A DNA stretch of 64,000 bases from JAOPZW01 sp963788935 (GTDB lineage: Bacteria; Actinomycetota; Thermoleophilia; Solirubrobacterales; Solirubrobacteraceae), in assembly GCA_963788935.1 (NCBI GenBank), contig CAWBIM010000004.1, positions 1,364,001 through 1,428,000 of the forward strand. Reading direction: 5' to 3'. Positions 1 to 8,408 of the stretch are shown piece by piece. Numbering within the stretch: position 1 is the first letter of the stretch; each line of letters begins with the position of its first letter. The notes under the pieces were generated by a model. It was not told the DNA's origin. It saw only the letters and a list, made by a program, of their open reading frames with translations, and ran no database searches. Made by a program: the position numbers and the translations under genes.

Positions 1-6
1 GTCCTG

Positions 7-906
7 ATGCCGGACGCCGCACTCGAGGTCCGCACCTACGGCGGCGACGCCCGCCCGCGCGTGGGCTTCTTCACCGACACGTCGCTGTGCATCGGCTGCA
101 AGGCGTGCGAGGTCGCCTGCAAGGAGTGGAACGACGTCCCGGGCGAGATCGAGCCGTGGACCGGCGAGTCCTACGACAACACGCGCGCCCTCGGCGCGGA
201 CACCTGGCGCCACGTCGCGTTCATCGAGCAGAAGGTCCCGGTCGGCGCCGACGGCGCGGCGCGGTCGCTCGTGCACACCGCGGCCGCCGAGGACCTCGCC
301 GACCGCGCCGGCCTCGACACCTACCAGGAGGGCGACGGCCTGCGCTGGCTGATGGCCTCCGACGTGTGCAAGCACTGCACCGACGCGGCCTGCCTCGACG
401 TGTGCCCGACCGGCGCGCTGTTCCGCACCGAGTTCGGCACCGTCGTCGTGCAGCAGGACGTCTGCAACGGCTGCGGCTACTGCGTCCCGGCGTGCCCGTT
501 CGGCGTGCTCGACCGCCGCCGGGAGGACGGCCGGGTCTGGAAGTGCACCCTCTGCTACGACCGGCTGCGCGACGATCAGGAGCCGGCCTGCGCGCAAGGC
601 CTGCCCGACGAACTCGATCCAGTTCGGCGAGCTCTCCGACCTGCGCGAACGGGCCGGCGCGCGCCTCGAGACGCTCGCCGCCGCCGGCCAGGACGAGGCG
701 CGGCTGTACCTCGCCGACGACGAGGACGGCGTCGGCGGCGCGGGGGCGTTCTTCCTGCTGCTCGACGAGCCCGAGGTCTACGGCCTGCCGCCGGACCCGG
801 TGGCGACGACGCGCGACCTGGGCACGGTGTGGGCGGCGGCCGGCGCGGCGGCGGTCGCGCTCGGCGCCGGGCTGGCCGCGGCCGTGCTGGGCGGGCGCGG
901 CGATGA
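7..906 (+). CDS. Formate dehydrogenase-type iron-sulfur (beta) subunit, frameshifted
   Basis: Electron-transfer subunit of a molybdopterin oxidoreductase, carrying electrons from the catalytic subunit to the membrane subunit. Four ferredoxin-type cysteine clusters are visible: CIGCKACEVAC near residue 28, CKHCTDAACLDVC near 120, CNGCGYCVPAC near 157, and CTLC near 182 with its partner cysteines just after. The frame breaks near position 597: one extra base converts the expected AKACPTN into AQGLPDE. The neighbouring frame then continues sensibly to a C-terminal hydrophobic anchor (about 800-890), as in FdnH/FdoH proteins. The TGA at 904-906 overlaps the ATG of the NrfD-like gene. The catalytic subunit would lie upstream of the window. 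Family is clear; whether FdhB, NrfC or DmsB is less so. Confidence 0.82.
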   Translation: MPDAALEVRTYGGDARPRVGFFTDTSLCIGCKACEVACKEWNDVPGEIEPWTGESYDNTRALGADTWRHVAFIEQKVPVGADGAARSLVHTAAAEDLADRAGLDTYQEGDGLRWLMASDVCKHCTDAACLDVCPTGALFRTEFGTVVVQQDVCNGCGYCVPACPFGVLDRRREDGRVWKCTLCYDRLRDDQEPACAQGLPDELDPVRRALRPARTGRRAPRDARRRRPGRGAAVPRRRRGRRRRRGGVLPAARRARGLRPAAGPGGDDARPGHGVGGGRRGGGRARRRAGRGRAGRARR

Positions 907-1937
907 GCGGCCGCCGGGGCGACGCGGCCGCGGGCGGAGCTGCGCTCCTACTACGGGCGGCCCGTCCTCAAGGCGCCGGTGTGGACGCACGAGATCCCGC
1001 TGTACTTCTTCGCCGGCGGCCTCGCCGGCGCCTCGTGCGGGCTGGCCTACCTCGCCGGCCGGCGCGGCGACGACGAGCTCGCCCGCCGCGCCTGGATCAA
1101 CGCCGCCGCCGGCGATCGGCGTGAGCCCGCTGCTGCTCGTCGCCGATCTCGGGCGCCCGCAGCGGTTCCTCAACATGCTGCGGCTGTTCAAGGTCACCTC
1201 GCCGATGAGCGTCGGCTCGTGGATCCTGACGCGCGACCGGCCTCGCCACGACGGTCGCGGCCGCCGACGCCTTGACCTCCTACGTGCCCGCCCGCGCCGG
1301 CACGGGCGGCGCGCGTCTCCGCGGCCGTGCTCGGGCCTGCCGCTCGCCACCTACACCGGCGCGCTGCTGGCCGACACCGCCGTGCCGGTCTGGCACGGCG
1401 CCCGCACGACGCTGCCGTTCGTCTTCGGCGCGAGCGCCGCCATGACCGCGGGCGCCGCCGCCGTCGCCACCACGCCGCCCGCCGCGGCCGCCCCCGCCCG
1501 CCGCCTGGCGGTCGGCGGCGCCGTCGCCACCGCCGCCGGGCTCGCGGCCATGGAGCACGGCCTCGGCCCGCTGGGCGAGCCGTACGACACCGGCGCCGCC
1601 GGCCGCTTCAAGCGCGCGGCGCAGGTGCTGACGGTCGCCGGGGCGGCCGTCGTCGCCGGCCTCGCCCGCCGCGGGCGGGCCCCCGCGACGGTGGGTGGCG
1701 GACTGCTGCTCGCCGGCGCGCTCTGCGAGCGCTTCAGCATCTTCCGCGCCGGCTTCCAGTCGGCCGCGGACCCGAAGTACGTCGTGGACCCGCAGCGCGC
1801 GGCGATCGACGCGGGCGACCGCCGCGGCGCGGTGCGCACCGCGGGGCGCCGTCGGCCGCCGCTCATACGCCATCGCGCTCGACGACGCCGAACGCCCCGT
1901 CGCCCGTCTGGCCCGCGACATCACGGTGCTCCCCTGA
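903..1937 (+). pseudogene. NrfD/PsrC-like membrane subunit, several frame breaks
   Basis: Polytopic quinone-interacting subunit expected beside the iron-sulfur subunit. Homology can be followed only by changing frame: WTHEIPLYFFAGG and GASCGLAYLAG in frame 1 (about 979-1110), IGVSPLLLVADLGRPQRF and FKVTSPMSVGSW in frame 2 (about 1115-1230), a stretch in a third frame (about 1240-1315), frame 2 again (1320-1850), and a last segment ending ARDITVLP in frame 3, stop at 1937. The order of segments matches one NrfD protein of about 340 residues. The breaks cluster near 920, 1112, 1237, 1315 and 1850. It could be a true pseudogene, but the reading is otherwise undecayed, which favours sequence errors. 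Confidence 0.75.
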
Positions 1938-1940
1938 GCC

Positions 1941-2382
1941 ATGGACCTCGTCTTCCGCACCGTCTTCGTCTTCCTTCTGATCCTCGTCGTGACCCGCGCC
2001 GTCGGCCGCCGCGAGCTCAGCTCGATGGAGCCCTTCGACATGATCCTGCTCGTCGTGATCGGCGACCTCGTGCAACAGGGCGTGACCCAGAGCGACTACT
2101 CCCTGACGGGCGCGACGACGGTGATCGCCACGCTCGCGCTCCTGACCGTCCTGACCGCGTGGCTGAGCTTCCGGGTCCGCCGCCTGCGGCCGATCCTCGA
2201 GGGCGAGCCGATCGTGCTCGTCGCCGACGGCCGGGTCCTCGAGCGCAGCCTGCACCGCCAGCGGATGACGGTCGAGGAGCTGGTCGCGGAGGCCCGCCAG
2301 CAGCAGATCTCCTCGCTCGACGACGTCCGCTTCGCGATCCTCGAGACGAACGGGACGAGCTGCGCGTCACTCGCCGGGATAG
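1941..2382 (+). CDS. DUF421 (YetF-like) membrane protein, C-terminus uncertain
   Basis: Small integral membrane protein of the DUF421/YetF family, function unknown. Visible: an N-terminal hydrophobic segment, the family's GRRELSSMEPFDMILLVVIG region near residue 24, two more hydrophobic segments to about residue 75, then the cytoplasmic domain with GEPIVLVADGRVLE and a conserved FAILETNGT near residue 130. The family normally ends with ETNGTISF-like residues and a few more. Here the frame runs on after ETNGT into sequence that antisense-overlaps the next genes, so I infer a frame break near 2358 and place the end at a TAG in the adjacent frame (2380-2382). The start lies just after the NrfD stop. 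Confidence 0.7.
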
Positions 2383-2579
2383 CGCGGCCGGACGCCGGCG
2401 GAGCGGAGCATCCCGCAGTAGGCGATCACGGCCGGCTCGTCGACGTCGCGCGAGCGGCCCTCCGCGGGCGAGTACGTCCAGCGCCGCTCTCCCGCGCGCG
2501 GCTCGTAGACGTTCCACCCGGTGAGGATGCGCGCCGCCGTCGCGGCGCGGAGGAACGCGCGGATGTCTCGGGCGATCAT
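2367..2579 (-). CDS. Small hypothetical protein (70 aa)
   Basis: A short protein starting MIARDIRAFLRAATAARILT and ending with a proline/glycine-rich tail. It has no signal peptide and no membrane segment. It reads as a plausible soluble protein with Trp and Tyr pairs (GWNVYEP, RRWTYSP). It lies 41 bases downstream of the MBL-fold gene on the same strand and may be its operon partner. I do not recognise a family. It overlaps the 3' end of the DUF421 gene on the other strand by a few bases, which depends on where that gene really stops. Confidence 0.45.
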   Translation of the reverse strand: MIARDIRAFLRAATAARILTGWNVYEPRAGERRWTYSPAEGRSRDVDEPAVIAYCGMLRSAGVRPRYPGE

Positions 2580-2620
2580 GGCGCCCACCGTCCTACCCCG
2601 CGAGCGCCGGAATCCGCGCG

Positions 2621-3187
2621 TCAGAGAGCGAGCGCGCGCTCGAGCGCCGCGCGGTCCGCGGGCTCGGCGTGGGTCGGGAGCACGAGCTCGACGGGCAGGT
2701 CGAGCAGGGGGCGCAGGCGCGCGGCCGCCTCCTCGACGCCGACGCCCGGCCCGGGCCACGCGCGGTGCAGGTGCAGCCCCTCGCCGCCGTCCATGAACGT
2801 GTCGCCGGCGACGACGGCCCGGCGGCTCTCGACCCAGAGCACGAGGTCGTTGGGCTCGAAGCCCTCGAAGGCGCGGACCCCGACCGCCAGCGTGTCGCCC
2901 GCCCGGAACACCGCCCCGGCCACCGGGTCGGGATCGGGCGGATCGGGCGGCGGGACGTGGATCGGCAGGCCGAGCCCGGGCGCGTCGCGGCGGTGCCACG
3001 GGCAGGTGAGCACCACGGCGCTCGCGCGCTCGCGGAGCTCCGCGGGGACGTCGACGGGGTCGAACAGCAGGACGTCCGCGCCGGTGTCGATGGCGTAGCA
3101 CGACACCATCCGGTCCCACGTCTGGCCCGGCGCCCACTCGGGGTGGGCCGCCCGCCAGTGCCACACGCCGGTCGCGATCTCGCGCAC
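2621..3187 (-). CDS. MBL-fold metallo-hydrolase-like protein
   Basis: A 188-residue protein with the outline of a metallo-beta-lactamase fold: a MVSCYAIDTGADVLLFDPV strand region (residues 28-46), VVLTCPWHRRDAPG where the canonical HxHxDH motif would be, AVVAGDTFMDGGEGLHLH (about 125-142) as the GDT motif, and VLPTHAEP near the C-terminus as the last metal-ligand region. The first motif keeps a single histidine (PWHRRD), so the dinuclear metal site is probably incomplete. This variant class is common in actinobacteria, with unknown substrates. It is divergent from the flavoprotein gene at 3289. Confidence 0.65.
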   Translation of the reverse strand: MREIATGVWHWRAAHPEWAPGQTWDRMVSCYAIDTGADVLLFDPVDVPAELRERASAVVLTCPWHRRDAPGLGLPIHVPPPDPPDPDPVAGAVFRAGDTLAVGVRAFEGFEPNDLVLWVESRRAVVAGDTFMDGGEGLHLHRAWPGPGVGVEEAAARLRPLLDLPVELVLPTHAEPADRAALERALAL

Positions 3188-3231
3188 ACCGCCACGGTAC
3201 CCGTGACGGGGGCCGGGGCGCCTGGTACTTT

Positions 3232-3247
3232 GGTGAAGCGGTTCACC
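3232..3247. promoter_or_regulatory. Palindrome GGTGAA-N4-TTCACC, possible LacI-type operator
   Basis: A perfect inverted repeat with 6-base arms around GCGG lies in the 101-base gap between two divergent genes (starts at 3187 and 3289). Its core TGAAGCGGTTCA resembles LacI-family operators, which have TGAA/TTCA arms with a GC centre. No regulator of that family is seen nearby, so the binding protein is unknown. Confidence 0.4.
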
Positions 3248-3288
3248 GAGCCGCGCTTGTCCACGCCGACCTCTCGAGAGCGAAGACC

Positions 3289-4488
3289 ATGTCCGGGCCG
3301 AGCCATCGCCCGGCCGACCCGGCCGGCGCGGAGATCTACGACGTCGTCGTCATCGGCGGCGGGGTGATGGGCCGCTTCACCGCCTACCACGCCGCGGAGC
3401 GCGGCGCCCGGGTCGTCGTCCTCGAGCGCGGCCGGGTCGGCGACCCGATGACCGCGTCGTACGGGCGCACCCGGTCCTACCGCAGCGACTACCTCGACAC
3501 GACCTACGCCCGTCTCGCGCAGGAGGCCATCGGGCTGTGGGGGGACTTCGAGCGCCGGACCGGCGCGGAGGTCCTCGTGCGCTGCGGCTGCCTGAACATC
3601 GGCAAGCGCTCGGTCACCCCGAATCTCGCGGGCACCTACGCGGAGCTGAGCTACGCGACGCTCACGCGCCTGGGCCTCGAGACCGAGTCCTTCGACGCCG
3701 AGGCGCTGCGCGGCCGCTTCGCCTACCTCGACGCCGACCTGGGCCGCCTCGACGTGGACGGCGGGGTCGTGAACCTGCCGGCCGTGACCGCCGCGCTCAC
3801 GAACGCCCTCACCGAACGGGGTGTCCGCACGCTCGAAGGCGTCGAGACGACCGCGATCGAGCCCGACGGCGACGGCTACCGCGTCGTCACCGACGGCGGC
3901 GAGTTCCGCACCCGCGCGCTCGTCGTGGCCGCCGGGCACGGCACGAACGACGTGCTCGCGCGGCTGGCCGGCTGCTCGCTGCGCGTCCCGATCACGAAGG
4001 ACCGCCCGAGCGAGGCCAAGTACTTCGTCCCGACCCCCGAGACCCGCGCGCAGTTCACCGCCGACGTCATGCCGGTGATCGCCTACCTCGACGCCGGCAT
4101 CTACTGCCACCCGATCGTCGAGGGGCTCGTCGACCGGGTCAAGATCGGCTACTACAACCCGCCCGACCTGCCGGGCGAGCGGGCGTCGGTCGACGGCATC
4201 GCGGACTTCGTCGAGCAGTGCATGCCCGGCCTGCGCGGCGCGACGGTCACCGACGTCGAGGACGTCGACGGCTGCGACTACGACCTCGTCGCCGACGACG
4301 AGTTCGTGCTCGGCGCCATCCCGGGCCTCGCCAACGCGTACGTCGGCGTCGGCTGGCGCGGCACCGGCTACAAGTTCGCGCCGTGGGTCGGGCGGGTGCT
4401 CGCCGGCTGCGCGGTGCAGGGCGGCACGGTCTACGACATCGGCCGCTTCGACCCCGTCCGTTTCGAGGAGCAGGTGCAGAGCGCATGA
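3289..4488 (+). CDS. FAD-dependent oxidoreductase, sarcosine/dimethylglycine oxidase type (DAO family)
   Basis: A 399-residue D-amino-acid-oxidase-fold enzyme, likely oxidising an N-methylated amino acid with transfer of electrons to oxygen or another acceptor. The dinucleotide-binding motif VVVIGGGVMG lies at about residues 21-30. PMTASYGRTRSYRSDY (about 50-65) matches the active-site region of monomeric sarcosine oxidase and SolA. Cys329 (GCDYDLVADDEF) sits where covalent-flavin cysteines of that family lie. The C-terminal GVGWRGTGYKFAP closes the FAD site. Its stop overlaps the ATG of a BHMT-like gene (ATGA), so the two are translationally coupled, and the context suggests betaine or N-methyl amino acid demethylation. 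Exact substrate unknown. Confidence 0.85.
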   Translation: MSGPSHRPADPAGAEIYDVVVIGGGVMGRFTAYHAAERGARVVVLERGRVGDPMTASYGRTRSYRSDYLDTTYARLAQEAIGLWGDFERRTGAEVLVRCGCLNIGKRSVTPNLAGTYAELSYATLTRLGLETESFDAEALRGRFAYLDADLGRLDVDGGVVNLPAVTAALTNALTERGVRTLEGVETTAIEPDGDGYRVVTDGGEFRTRALVVAAGHGTNDVLARLAGCSLRVPITKDRPSEAKYFVPTPETRAQFTADVMPVIAYLDAGIYCHPIVEGLVDRVKIGYYNPPDLPGERASVDGIADFVEQCMPGLRGATVTDVEDVDGCDYDLVADDEFVLGAIPGLANAYVGVGWRGTGYKFAPWVGRVLAGCAVQGGTVYDIGRFDPVRFEEQVQSA

Positions 4489-5528
4489 CCCGTCCGTCGC
4501 AGAGGACCCTGGAGGAGCGTCTCGCCGAGGGCGTCGTCGTCGGCGCCGAGGGCTACGTGTTCGAGCTCGAGCGCCGCGGCTACATCAAGGCCGGTCCCTA
4601 CGTGCCCGAGGTGATCCTCGACGCCCCCGACGCCCTGCGCCAGCTGCACCGCGAGTTCCTGCGGGCCGGCTCGGACGTCATGGTCGCGCTGACCTACTAC
4701 GCGCACCGCGAGAAGCTCAGGGACGTCGGCCGCGACGGCGAGCTCGAGCACATGAACCGCGCGGCGGTCCGGATCGCCAACGAGGTCGCGCGCGAGGGCG
4801 GGGCGCTCGTGGCCGGGAACATCTGCAACACGTGGTCCTACGATCCGGCCGACCCCGAGACGTCCGGGGCCGTCGTCCGCGCGCAGTACGAGGAGCAGCT
4901 CGGCTGGGCCGTCGAGGAGGGCATCGACTTCGTCATCGCCGAGACGTTCGACCACGTCGGCGAGGCGCTCATCGCGGTCGACGTCTGCCGGGAGCTGCGC
5001 CTGCCGGTGATGGTCACGTTCGCCAGCGTGCAGCCCACGACGACCTACGACGGCTACGACTACGTGGACGCCTGCCGGATCCTGGCCGAGCACGGCGCGA
5101 CCCTCGTGGGCCTCAACTGCTCGCGCGGGCCGGAGACGATGCTCCCGCTGCTCGAGCGCATCCGCGCGGCGGTCGACGTGCCCGTCGCCGCCCAGCCGGT
5201 GCCGTACAAGACGTCGCCGGCCACGCCCGCGTTCGAGTCGCTCGACGCCGAGGACGGCCGGCGGCTGTTCCCGATCGAGCTCGAGCGCTTCCAGTGCACG
5301 CGCTACGAGATGGCGGACTTCGCGCGCCGCGCCCGCGACATCGGCGTCGGCTACATCGGCATCTGCTGCGGCGGCGGCCCGCACCACGTGCGCGCCATGG
5401 CGGAGGCCCTCGGCCGCGACACCCCGGCCAGCCGCTACTCGCCCGCCATCGCGCTGCACCCCGTGCTCGGCGACGGCCGCGGCGAGGAGGGCGAGGCGAT
5501 CATGGGCGGCTGGACGGTCGCCGAGTAG
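4485..5528 (+). CDS. Homocysteine S-methyltransferase family protein (betaine-homocysteine methyltransferase-like)
   Basis: A barrel enzyme of about 347 residues that should transfer a methyl group from a methylated amine (betaine-like) to a thiol such as homocysteine, using zinc. Zinc cysteines are visible: GLNCSRGP near residue 210 and the vicinal pair GICCGGGP near 292. VVGAEGYVFELERRGYIKAG at the N-terminus and QPVPYKTSPATPAF fit BHMT-like members better than cobalamin-dependent MetH. Start ATG 4485 overlaps the previous stop by 4 nt. Paired with the flavin oxidase it would couple methyl transfer to N-demethylation of the product (inference). Confidence 0.82.
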   Translation: MTRPSQRTLEERLAEGVVVGAEGYVFELERRGYIKAGPYVPEVILDAPDALRQLHREFLRAGSDVMVALTYYAHREKLRDVGRDGELEHMNRAAVRIANEVAREGGALVAGNICNTWSYDPADPETSGAVVRAQYEEQLGWAVEEGIDFVIAETFDHVGEALIAVDVCRELRLPVMVTFASVQPTTTYDGYDYVDACRILAEHGATLVGLNCSRGPETMLPLLERIRAAVDVPVAAQPVPYKTSPATPAFESLDAEDGRRLFPIELERFQCTRYEMADFARRARDIGVGYIGICCGGGPHHVRAMAEALGRDTPASRYSPAIALHPVLGDGRGEEGEAIMGGWTVAE

Positions 5529-5534
5529 GCGGTC

Positions 5535-7268
5535 CTACGCGCGCGGGGAGCACGGCAGCTCCGCGGTGATCGTCGTGCCGACGCCGGCCGGGCTCCGGAC
5601 CCGCAGTGTCCCGTCGAGCGCCTCGACCCGGTCGGCCAGGCCGCGCAGGCCGGAGCCGAGCGCCGTGTCGGCGCCACCGACGCCGTCGTCGGCGATCTCG
5701 ATCGTCGCGCGGCCGTCGCGAATCCACGCCCGCACGGACGCGCCACTCGCCTGCCCGTACTTCGCGGCGTTCGTCAGCGCCTCGGCGGCGACGAAGTAGG
5801 CGGCCAGCTCGACCGGCTGCGGTAGGCGCTGCGGCAGGTCGCACGTGACCGTGGTCGGCACGGCCGCGCGGCACGCGAGCGACTCGAGGGCCGACGGCAG
5901 TCCGTGCTCGAGCGCCGCGGGGTGCAGGCCGCGCGCCAGCTCGCGAAGCTCCGAGAGCGACTCGGCGAGTTCGGAGCCGACCCGGTCGAGCGACTCGACC
6001 GCCGACGGGTCCTCGCCGAGCTGCGACTGCAGGAGCCGCACCTGCATCGCGATCGCCACGAGCCGTTGCTGGGCGCCGTCGTGCAGGTTGCGCTCGAGGC
6101 GCCGGCGCTCGACGTCGCCGGCGGCGACGATCCGCCCGCGCGACTCTCTGAGCTCCTTGAGGCGCTGGTCGGCCTCGCTCATGAGCTGCCGGTTCTCGAG
6201 GGCGAACGCGGTCGCCGCCGCGGCTGCCTCGAGCAGCTCGGGGTCCTCCTCGAGCGCCGCGTCGTGGACGATCGCGGCGACCCGGCGGCCGCCCCGCTCG
6301 ACCGGCGTCAGGGTCCGCCCGGGCCCCGCTGCGGCCGGGTCCGCGCCGACTGCGAGCACGAGGTTCGGATCGCCGAGCGCCCGTCGAAGCGCGTCCTGCA
6401 TGTCGTCGGGGCTCATCGTCCCGAGGCCGCGGAGCAGGTCGGTGAGGCCGCCGCGGGCCAGCCGCGAACGCAGGAGGCCGGCGAGAAAGGCGAGCGGGAC
6501 GAGGGCGAGCGAGGATGCGGTCGCCCACACCACGGCCGGCGTGCTCCTGCCGCTCACGAGCCCGTCGACGGCGAGCAGCGTGAACATCGCGAGCGTGAAC
6601 GCCCCGGCGAGGCTCGGGAGCAGCGCCCGCCGCCGCGGCGCATTGGCGCGCAGCCAGCGCGTGACGACCACGGCCACGACCGCGGCACAGAGCGCGCCGA
6701 TCATCGCCCGCTGCACGCGGTCGATCGCCCAGGCGAGGTCCGCGTCGGGCCAGGTCAGGAGCAGGGAGCCGTCGACCGGGTCGAACAGCATCCACAGCGC
6801 CTGGCCGAGAACCTGTGGGATCAGGAACGCGGCGACCAGGCCCCGCTCCAGGCGCGACTCGAACCGCCCGCCCGAGAGGAACGTCAGGACCAGCGTCACG
6901 AACGGGTACATCCACAGGTTGAGCAGGAGGGTGAACAGGGTCACCGCGAGCTCGCCGGGCAGCTGCGAGAGCAGCGGCCGCACGTAGAACGCGACGCCGG
7001 TGACCGTCATCAGCAGGCCGATGCGGCTGTCCGGCCGGCGCCGCCAGGCGATCAGCCCGCTGACCGTGAACGAGCCCCCGACGAGCGCGAGCACGATCTC
7101 GTAGCCCTGGATCGGCGTGTCGCGCTCGAACAGGACCGGCCGCAGCGACAGCGCCTCGCCCGCGACCGCCACGGCCCACAGAACCGCCCACGTCGCGGCG
7201 GCCGGCGGCGCGATGCGACGCAGCAGCGCAGGCTCACGCGCGGGAACCTCGAGCGTGGTCATCTCCAT
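5535..7268 (-). CDS. Membrane sensor histidine kinase, NarL/LiaS (HisKA_3) type
   Basis: A 577-residue sensor kinase. About eight hydrophobic segments occupy residues 20-300 (for example TWAVLWAVAVAGEAL and ALVPLAFLAGLL). A linker of about 100 residues ends in a coiled coil, then comes the HisKA_3 dimerisation box ERRRLERNLHDGAQQRL with phospho-acceptor His396. The HATPase domain shows EALTNAAKYGQAS (N box), IADDGVGGAD (G1) and GSGLRGLADRVEALDG (G2). Such kinases normally pair with a NarL-type response regulator, but none lies beside it, so it is an orphan here. I chose ATG 7268; an ATG two codons later is equally possible. Convergent with the BHMT-like gene, 6 bases apart. Confidence 0.85.
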   Translation of the reverse strand: MEMTTLEVPAREPALLRRIAPPAAATWAVLWAVAVAGEALSLRPVLFERDTPIQGYEIVLALVGGSFTVSGLIAWRRRPDSRIGLLMTVTGVAFYVRPLLSQLPGELAVTLFTLLLNLWMYPFVTLVLTFLSGGRFESRLERGLVAAFLIPQVLGQALWMLFDPVDGSLLLTWPDADLAWAIDRVQRAMIGALCAAVVAVVVTRWLRANAPRRRALLPSLAGAFTLAMFTLLAVDGLVSGRSTPAVVWATASSLALVPLAFLAGLLRSRLARGGLTDLLRGLGTMSPDDMQDALRRALGDPNLVLAVGADPAAAGPGRTLTPVERGGRRVAAIVHDAALEEDPELLEAAAAATAFALENRQLMSEADQRLKELRESRGRIVAAGDVERRRLERNLHDGAQQRLVAIAMQVRLLQSQLGEDPSAVESLDRVGSELAESLSELRELARGLHPAALEHGLPSALESLACRAAVPTTVTCDLPQRLPQPVELAAYFVAAEALTNAAKYGQASGASVRAWIRDGRATIEIADDGVGGADTALGSGLRGLADRVEALDGTLRVRSPAGVGTTITAELPCSPRA

Positions 7269-7336
7269 GCCCTCCGCGCCGATCCTACGCAGACAGCGGC
7301 GAGCGACGCCAGGGCGGCGCTGTGAAGCCTCGCGGT

Positions 7337-7870
7337 CTACGCCTGCAGGAGCTCCTGCAGCTTGAGCGTCGTGTTGAGGTTGCGGACCGTCAGCTCCTTG
7401 TAGGCCGCGCCGGCGATGAGCTTGCGCAGGGTGCTGCGGTTGAGGGCGTCGCGGCGCGTCGCCCACAGGATCGCCCCCTTGACCGCCTTGACCTCCTCGA
7501 TCGCCGGGTCGGGATCGAGCTCGCCGACGACCTTCTTCGCGTCGGTCCCCGGGCGGACGAACGCGACGTTCGCGCGCACGGCGTCGTCGCCGATCCACGC
7601 CTTCGGGATCGCCTTGACGACGCGCCCGTAGGCCGTCCGGTCGAGCACGACGACCTTCACCGGGAGCTCGAAGCGCTCCTCGATGGCGTGCTCGATCGTG
7701 TCGGCGAGCCGGTTCGCGTCGCCGTCGGTCGCGAAGAGGACGTTGCCGCTGGCGATGTAGGTCGAGACGTCGTCGAACCCGAGCTGCTCGACGCACGCCC
7801 GGAGATCGGCCATCTTGATCAGGGTCTTGCCCCCGACGTTGATGCCGCGGAGCAGGGCCACGTAGCGCAC
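7337..7870 (-). CDS. DUF1697 family protein
   Basis: A 177-residue cytoplasmic protein of the DUF1697 family, function unknown. It opens with the family signature MRYVALLRGINVGGKTLIKM, followed by LGFDDVSTYIASGNVLF (about 31-47) and a C-terminal WATRRDALNRSTL segment. Full length for the family. It lies upstream of the kinase gene in the same direction with about 70 bases between them, and downstream of the selenoprotein gene by 11 bases, so it may be the last gene of that transcript. Confidence 0.85.
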   Translation of the reverse strand: MRYVALLRGINVGGKTLIKMADLRACVEQLGFDDVSTYIASGNVLFATDGDANRLADTIEHAIEERFELPVKVVVLDRTAYGRVVKAIPKAWIGDDAVRANVAFVRPGTDAKKVVGELDPDPAIEEVKAVKGAILWATRRDALNRSTLRKLIAGAAYKELTVRNLNTTLKLQELLQA

Positions 7871-7880
7871 GGCGCGAACC

Positions 7881-8408
7881 CTATGCGGGGCGCGGCCCCT
7901 GCACCAGCCGGCCGACGATCTCCTCGAACACCGCGTCCGCGGAGGCGTGCAGCTCCTCGAGGGTCAGGAGCTGGACGGGGTGCGGGACGTAGACCATGCG
8001 GTAGTCGGGCATCCCGAGCAGGCGGGCCTGCTCGAGGGCCTCGTCGAGGAACGGCTGCGTGGCCACCGCCGCCGTCGCGATTCCCAGCTTCTCGAGCCTC
8101 ACCATGTCGTGCACACTGCACGACGTGCAGGAGCCTCAGTCGGCGAGGCCCTCCACCGCCAGGTCGCCGCGGTCGGCGATGCGGCGGATGATCTCGGCGT
8201 CCGCGGGCTTGGAGAAGATCTCCTTGACGACGCGGAACGTCTCGGCGCCGTGCTCGCGCAGCCGCGTCTCGATGCGGTCGAGGAACTCGTCGCCGCGACG
8301 CTTGGTGATGTCGAGCAGCGCGACCGTCGCGCCCTCGAGCGTGGCGCGGCGCGGGGCCAGCGGCTCGGGCGTGCGGCGGCGCTCGTCGAACGGGCTCACG
8401 TACTCCAT
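7881..8408 (-). CDS. UGSC-family selenoprotein, in-frame TGA read as selenocysteine
   Basis: Two open stretches in one frame, 8139-8408 and 7881-8135, are separated only by TGA at 8136-8138. Read as selenocysteine, the junction is LAD-U-GSCTSC, the Sec-Gly-Ser-Cys motif that names the UGSC (seleno)protein family. The 175-residue length and C-terminal domain (LEKLGIATAAVATQPFLDEA, then RMVYVPHP) agree with that family, and no start codon near the TGA gives a sensible shorter product. A perfect hairpin lies 11 nt after the TGA, where bacterial SECIS elements sit. The ATG at 8408 overlaps the upstream thioredoxin-fold gene by 13 bases. Likely a redox enzyme using U and C; substrate unknown. No selA/selB/selC is in the window, but a formate-dehydrogenase-like complex, a frequent selenoprotein, is close by. 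Confidence 0.85.
8106..8124 (-). promoter_or_regulatory. SECIS-like hairpin downstream of the UGA codon
   Basis: On the minus strand GTCGTGCA-GTG-TGCACGAC forms a perfect 8-bp stem with a 3-nt loop beginning with G. It starts 11 nt after the TGA, so the loop is about 20 nt from it. Bacterial SECIS elements lie within the coding sequence directly after UGA, with a G in the first two loop positions and the loop roughly 16-37 nt away. An alternative hairpin (CTGCAC-GTC-GTGCAG, 8116-8130) overlaps it and would compete. Confidence 0.6.

Noticed and set aside
5525..5538. Small hairpin GTAGG-CGGT-CCTAC between convergent genes
   Set aside because: A 5-bp stem without T-tract is too weak to call a terminator.
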